From Sulfurovum sp. (GTDB taxonomy: Bacteria; Campylobacterota; Campylobacteria; Campylobacterales; Sulfurovaceae): a stretch of DNA of 8,027 bases. The stretch spans positions 1 through 8,027 of the forward strand of contig JALTYW010000252.1 of assembly GCA_027046415.1 (NCBI GenBank). The letters run 5' to 3'. Below, in pieces: positions 5,363 through 8,027 of the stretch; within the stretch, counting starts at the first letter, position 1; every line of letters starts with the position of its first letter. Below the pieces are notes generated by a model that had not been told where the DNA came from, searched no databases, and was given only the letters and a program-made list of their open reading frames with translations. Both the position numbers and the translations under genes were made by a program.

Positions 5363-6019
5363 GTGAGGGAAAATACCATTATCCGTACACTGCTTGTCCT
5401 TCTTGTCCTTTCACTCTTTTTCCAAGGATGCGAAAAAAAAGAGAAGCGCAAAAACCCCTTCGAGCAGATGACGCAAACGGAACAAAACGATACCATAACA
5501 CGTGAAACCCTTGAGCAAGGCAAAGACAGACTGGAGGAGAATACAACAACCATCTATCCGGCAACAGGAAAGAACTTCATATTAACCGATCTTACTGAAC
5601 AACGCCACTATATTTCCGTTAATGGAACTCAGCTTCTTTTCAAAGACATCTCCCAGCCTCTGGTCATACTCTACTTTTTTACCCCCTGGTCACTGCCGTG
5701 CAAGAGTGAAGTGCCCTATCTCTCTGAACTTCAAAAAAAATATGACAAAGATGTCTTTATCATGGGTATTTTGATAAACCCGGAAAAGTATCTACAACAG
5801 CTTGGCACATTTATCCAGGAGCAACATGCCAATTTTTATATTACTGCCAGTCAGCAAAACAACCATTTTGCCAAAGAAGTACTCTCCCCTTTACATTTTT
5901 CCGAAAATGTGCCTATTCCGCTTACCGTTATCTTTCGCAGCGGACACTACTGGCGACACTATGAGGGAGCTGTCCCCATAGAGATGCTTGAACACGACAT
6001 CAAAACACTGCTGCAGTAA
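5363..6019 (+). CDS. TlpA/ResA-like thioredoxin-fold lipoprotein with SxxC in place of CxxC
   Basis: 218 residues from the GTG at 5363. The N-terminus RENTIIRTLLVLLVLSLFFQGC is a lipoprotein signal peptide with the lipidated Cys at residue 23 (lipobox FQGC). A charged, Glu/Thr-rich linker (about 24-65) follows, then a thioredoxin-like domain. VILYFFTPWSLPCKSEVPYL (101-120) aligns with the TlpA/ResA active-site region FWATWCxPCxxExP, and VPIPLTVIF (183-191) contains the cis-Pro segment. The first active-site Cys is Ser110; only Cys113 remains. Family members reduce or oxidise envelope disulfides, for example in cytochrome c maturation, but without the attacking Cys ordinary dithiol exchange is not expected. 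The protein may bind or escort a partner, or form mixed disulfides. The codon is TCA, two changes from any Cys codon, so a single sequencing error is unlikely. It precedes ftsY by 17 nt. C. jejuni Cj1207c appears, from memory, to be the positional homologue. Confidence 0.87.
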   Translation: MRENTIIRTLLVLLVLSLFFQGCEKKEKRKNPFEQMTQTEQNDTITRETLEQGKDRLEENTTTIYPATGKNFILTDLTEQRHYISVNGTQLLFKDISQPLVILYFFTPWSLPCKSEVPYLSELQKKYDKDVFIMGILINPEKYLQQLGTFIQEQHANFYITASQQNNHFAKEVLSPLHFSENVPIPLTVIFRSGHYWRHYEGAVPIEMLEHDIKTLLQ

Positions 6020-6036
6020 AACAAGGAGTATATATT

Positions 6037-6903
6037 ATGTTTGGAATCTTAAAAAAAGTATTTGGAAAAACATCCGAAGCGATCAAAGAGATCGCACCCG
6101 AAAAGAAAAAAGCCATCACCAAAGAGGAGTTTGAAGATATCCTCCTTGAAGCAGATGTCAACTACGAACTGGTAGAGCGTCTGCTTGAGGCACTGCCTGA
6201 CACCATTACCCGAACACAGGCGTTCAACTCGCTCATCTCTGTATTTCAGTACAAAGCCGACTGGAAAGAGAGCAATGCCGTTCCCTATGTGGAGATGATC
6301 ATCGGTGTCAACGGTGCAGGAAAGACCACCACCATCTCCAAACTTGCCTACAAATACAAAAACGAAGGCAAAGGGGTTATTCTCGGTGCGGGTGACACCT
6401 TCCGTGCCGCAGCGATCGAACAGCTTACCCGATGGGCAAACAGGCTTGAGATCCCTATTGTCGCTACCAGACAGGGACATGATCCTTCAGCAGTGGTCTA
6501 CGATACCATTGAAGCGGCAAAAGCAAGAGGCTTAGAGCATGTCATCATCGATACGGCAGGACGTCTGCATACACAGACCAACCTCAGTGAAGAGCTTAAG
6601 AAGATGATCCGCGTTGCAGGCAAAGCCATGGAGGGCGCACCCCACCGCAAAATGCTCATCCTCGATGGTACACAGGGCAGCTCTGCTATCAATCAGGCAA
6701 AAGCCTTTGATGAAATGATAGGCATAGACGGGATCATCATCACCAAGCTTGATGGTACGGCAAAAGGCGGCTCTGTACTGAGCATTGCTGATGAGCTTCA
6801 AATGCCCATCTTTTACATTGGTACAGGCGAACAGCCTGAGGATCTGATGCGCTTTAAGGCAAATGAGTATGTCAATACCATTCTTGATGAGATATTTCTT
6901 TAA
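6037..6903 (+). CDS. ftsY: Signal recognition particle receptor GTPase FtsY
   Basis: A 288-residue NG-type SRP GTPase that docks Ffh-ribosome-nascent-chain complexes at the inner membrane so that membrane proteins can be inserted. The N domain (about 1-80) is a helical bundle. The G domain contains the P-loop GVNGAGKT (90-97), the insertion-box motif DTFRAAAIEQL (120-130), DTAGRL (172-177), TKLDGTAKGG (236-245), and the closing loop IGTGEQPEDLMRF (261-273), which is FtsY/Ffh-specific. There is no acidic A domain as in E. coli FtsY (497 residues). Membrane contact must use the short amphipathic N-terminus MFGILKKVFGKTSEAIK, as in other short FtsY proteins. AAGGAG at 6023-6028 lies 8 nt before the ATG. 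It is probably co-transcribed with the lipoprotein gene. Confidence 0.97.
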   Translation: MFGILKKVFGKTSEAIKEIAPEKKKAITKEEFEDILLEADVNYELVERLLEALPDTITRTQAFNSLISVFQYKADWKESNAVPYVEMIIGVNGAGKTTTISKLAYKYKNEGKGVILGAGDTFRAAAIEQLTRWANRLEIPIVATRQGHDPSAVVYDTIEAAKARGLEHVIIDTAGRLHTQTNLSEELKKMIRVAGKAMEGAPHRKMLILDGTQGSSAINQAKAFDEMIGIDGIIITKLDGTAKGGSVLSIADELQMPIFYIGTGEQPEDLMRFKANEYVNTILDEIFL

Positions 6904-6916
6904 GTATTTCTAAATC

Positions 6917-7018
6917 ATTACCGGAAGAGGTTTCACTTGATAGTGACAAAGGTGCACTCAACCCGTAGGGCGGCTTTGCCGTTTGCACCTGCCAGAGCTA
7001 TCAAGTGAAACCGGTGAT
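6917..7018. repeat. Long imperfect palindrome with nested hairpins downstream of ftsY (MITE/REP-like candidate)
   Basis: A perfect 15-bp inverted repeat, GGTTTCACTTGATAG (6929-6943) and its complement (6998-7012), encloses further stems: AGGTGCA (6950-6956) with TGCACCT (6984-6990), then CCCgtaGGG (6962-6970) and CGGCtttGCCG (6971-6981) at the tip. Outside, ATTACCGG (6917-6924) almost pairs with CCGGTGAT (7011-7018), giving an alternative register that bulges out six bases. No T-tract follows on either strand, so it does not look like a plain intrinsic terminator, although it could block or stabilise the 3' end of the ftsY message. The GTAGGG...GCACC content recalls the 280-373 element. Copy number in the genome is unknown. 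Confidence 0.7.
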
Positions 7019-7033
7019 ATGCTAAAATTTTAT

Positions 7034-7067
7034 GGGTAAAATATGACAATATGACATATTTTATCCC
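7034..7067. other. AT-rich hairpin with tandem ATATGACA upstream of radA
   Basis: GGGTAAAATATG (7034-7045) pairs with CATATTTTATCCC (7055-7067) with one bulged base and a 9-nt loop. The octamer ATATGACA occurs twice in tandem (7041-7048 and 7049-7056), straddling the stem and loop. The structure ends about 20 bp before the candidate radA -10 box, where an operator could lie. On the plus strand it is followed by TCCTCCCTCC rather than a T-run, so terminator function is doubtful. Confidence 0.45.
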
Positions 7068-7086
7068 TCCTCCCTCCAAACTGTTT

Positions 7087-7092
7087 TATACT
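7087..7092 (+). promoter_or_regulatory. Candidate -10 box for radA
   Basis: TATACT at 7087-7092, within GTTTTATACTAC, would start transcription near 7099 and leave a leader of about 22 nt before the GTG. No -35 match is seen. The 218-bp gap after ftsY, largely filled by palindromes, supports a separate promoter. Confidence 0.45.
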
Positions 7093-7121
7093 ACACAAAA
7101 CTTACCTTCAGGATAGACAAC

Positions 7122-8027
7122 GTGGCAAAGAAAAAAACCCTTTTTGAATGTCAGGCATGCGGCTTTCAGTCACCAAGATGGATGGGCAAATGTACCTCCT
7201 GCGGCGAATGGGAGAGTATGATCGAACTAAGTGCCGAACAGATCAAGTTTCTTAAAGAGACGGCTTCATCCTCCTCTTCAACTCCTGCCATCCCCAAAGC
7301 AAAACCCATCACCGAAGTGGATGAGGACAACATCACACGTTTTGGTTCAGGCAGCAAGGAGCTTGACCTTGTGCTTGGCGGCGGTATCGTACCCGGATCA
7401 CTCACGCTCATTGGCGGCAGTCCCGGCATCGGAAAGTCCACCCTTCTACTGAAGATCGCAGGCAACCTTGCCACACAGCAGCAGGAGGTGCTCTACGTCT
7501 CCGGCGAAGAGTCTGCCGGGCAGATCAAACTGCGGGCAAACCGGCTTGGTGCCAACCACGAAAAACTCTTTTTGCTTTCTGAGATCAACCTTGCCTCCGT
7601 TATCACCGAGATCAACCGCAGAGACTACCGGTTTATTGTCATCGACTCCATCCAGACACTCTACTCCGAGGAGACCCCCTCGGCTCCCGGTTCTGTCACA
7701 CAGGTACGCACCATCACATTTGAGCTGATGCGTATTGCCAAGAGTCTGCACATCCCCATCTTCATCATCGGGCACATCACCAAGGACGGTTCCATCGCAG
7801 GCCCAAGGGTACTGGAGCACATGGTCGATACCGTGCTCTATTTTGAAGGCGACAGCAACTCCGAACTGAGACTGCTGCGCGGCTTTAAAAACCGTTTTGG
7901 CTCTACCAATGAAGTTGGCATCTTCGAGATGAACAAAGAGGGGCTCAACGATGCCAAAAGCATGGCAGGTCGTTTTTTTGACAAAGAGAAGCTCCAGTCG
8001 GGTTCAGCACTGACTGTCATTATGGAG
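7122..8027 (+). CDS. radA: DNA repair protein RadA (Sms), first 302 codons, cut by the right window edge
   Basis: The open frame runs from GTG at 7122 to the window end without a stop. An AGGA site (7110-7113) is 8 nt upstream of the GTG. RadA is a RecA-like ATPase that promotes branch migration and processing of recombination intermediates. Residues 10-27 form a four-Cys zinc finger (CQAC...CTSC). Walker A is GGSPGIGKST (98-107), with Ser100 where Glu or Asp is common. Walker B is FIVIDS ending at D175-S176. The RadA-specific KNRFG motif is at 256-260, followed by STNEVGIFEM. A Ser-rich linker (about 48-60) joins the finger to the ATPase. Full proteins have about 450 residues, so about a third is missing here, mainly the Lon-protease-like C-terminal domain. 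It lies in the same direction as ftsY but beyond two palindromic elements. Confidence 0.96.
   Translation, partial: MAKKKTLFECQACGFQSPRWMGKCTSCGEWESMIELSAEQIKFLKETASSSSSTPAIPKAKPITEVDEDNITRFGSGSKELDLVLGGGIVPGSLTLIGGSPGIGKSTLLLKIAGNLATQQQEVLYVSGEESAGQIKLRANRLGANHEKLFLLSEINLASVITEINRRDYRFIVIDSIQTLYSEETPSAPGSVTQVRTITFELMRIAKSLHIPIFIIGHITKDGSIAGPRVLEHMVDTVLYFEGDSNSELRLLRGFKNRFGSTNEVGIFEMNKEGLNDAKSMAGRFFDKEKLQSGSALTVIME

Noticed and set aside
6929..7012. The ftsY downstream palindrome as a standard intrinsic terminator
   Set aside because: No T-tract follows on either strand, and the nested, multi-branch layout is unlike a simple terminator.
1..8027. Prophage, IS element, CRISPR array, toxin-antitoxin, tRNA/rRNA genes or a new defence system
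   Set aside because: No transposase, integrase, phage or nuclease-cassette genes, regularly spaced repeats or structured RNA genes were seen. Apart from small spacers, every stretch is filled by recognisable core genes.

Overview
The window looks like a chromosomal, mostly housekeeping segment from a Campylobacterota bacterium, probably a Sulfurovum/Sulfurimonas-type member rather than Campylobacter or Helicobacter. Three things point there. First, the gene order radA - ftsY - thioredoxin-fold lipoprotein - 5-formyl-THF cyclo-ligase - rny is, as I recall it, the order of the Campylobacter jejuni Cj1205c-Cj1209 block. Second, there is an atypical OmpR-type regulator whose C-terminal signature (WEEPE..., VEVAINQIR, TVRRRGY.F) is that of the HsrA/CosR orphan regulators of this phylum. 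Third, the putative promoters are -10-only and AT-rich. The species assignment is inference; no rRNA is present.

Layout. Bases 1-5275 are read from the minus strand and 5363-8027 from the plus strand, with one divergent promoter region (5276-5362) between them. In minus-strand transcription order the left block is: ygfA-like 5-formyl-THF cyclo-ligase (5275-4724); rny, RNase Y (4668-3145); a small acidic unrecognised protein with a GTG start (3064-2759); a cyclophilin-type prolyl isomerase with a twin-arginine-like leader (2754-2209); cmoB, a tRNA wobble-uridine modification enzyme (2133-1222); an HsrA/CosR-like regulator with a degenerate receiver domain (1064-405); and the N-terminal part of a hotdog-fold thioesterase (258-1, running off the left edge). 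The plus-strand block is: a TlpA/ResA-like lipoprotein whose CxxC motif has become SxxC (5363-6019), ftsY (6037-6903) and radA (7122 to the right edge, incomplete).

The non-coding parts are the more unusual content. A 94-bp REPIN-like element made of two inverted REP-like palindromes lies at 280-373. Five tandem heptamers at 2179-2213 overlap the stop codon of the prolyl isomerase gene. A roughly 84-102 bp imperfect palindrome with nested hairpins follows ftsY (6917-7018). A separate AT-rich hairpin with an embedded tandem 8-mer (7034-7067) sits just upstream of the radA promoter.

How the genes fit together: most are independent core functions, namely one-carbon metabolism, mRNA decay at the membrane, envelope protein folding, tRNA modification, SRP-dependent membrane targeting and recombination repair. 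The short spacings (4 nt between the small ORF and the isomerase gene, 17 nt between the lipoprotein gene and ftsY, 55 nt between the cyclo-ligase gene and rny) suggest co-transcription, not a shared pathway. I found no phage, IS, CRISPR, toxin-antitoxin or defence locus, and no convincing new multi-gene system. The best leads are the repeat elements, the SxxC lipoprotein, the degenerate-receiver regulator and the Tat-like leader on the cyclophilin.
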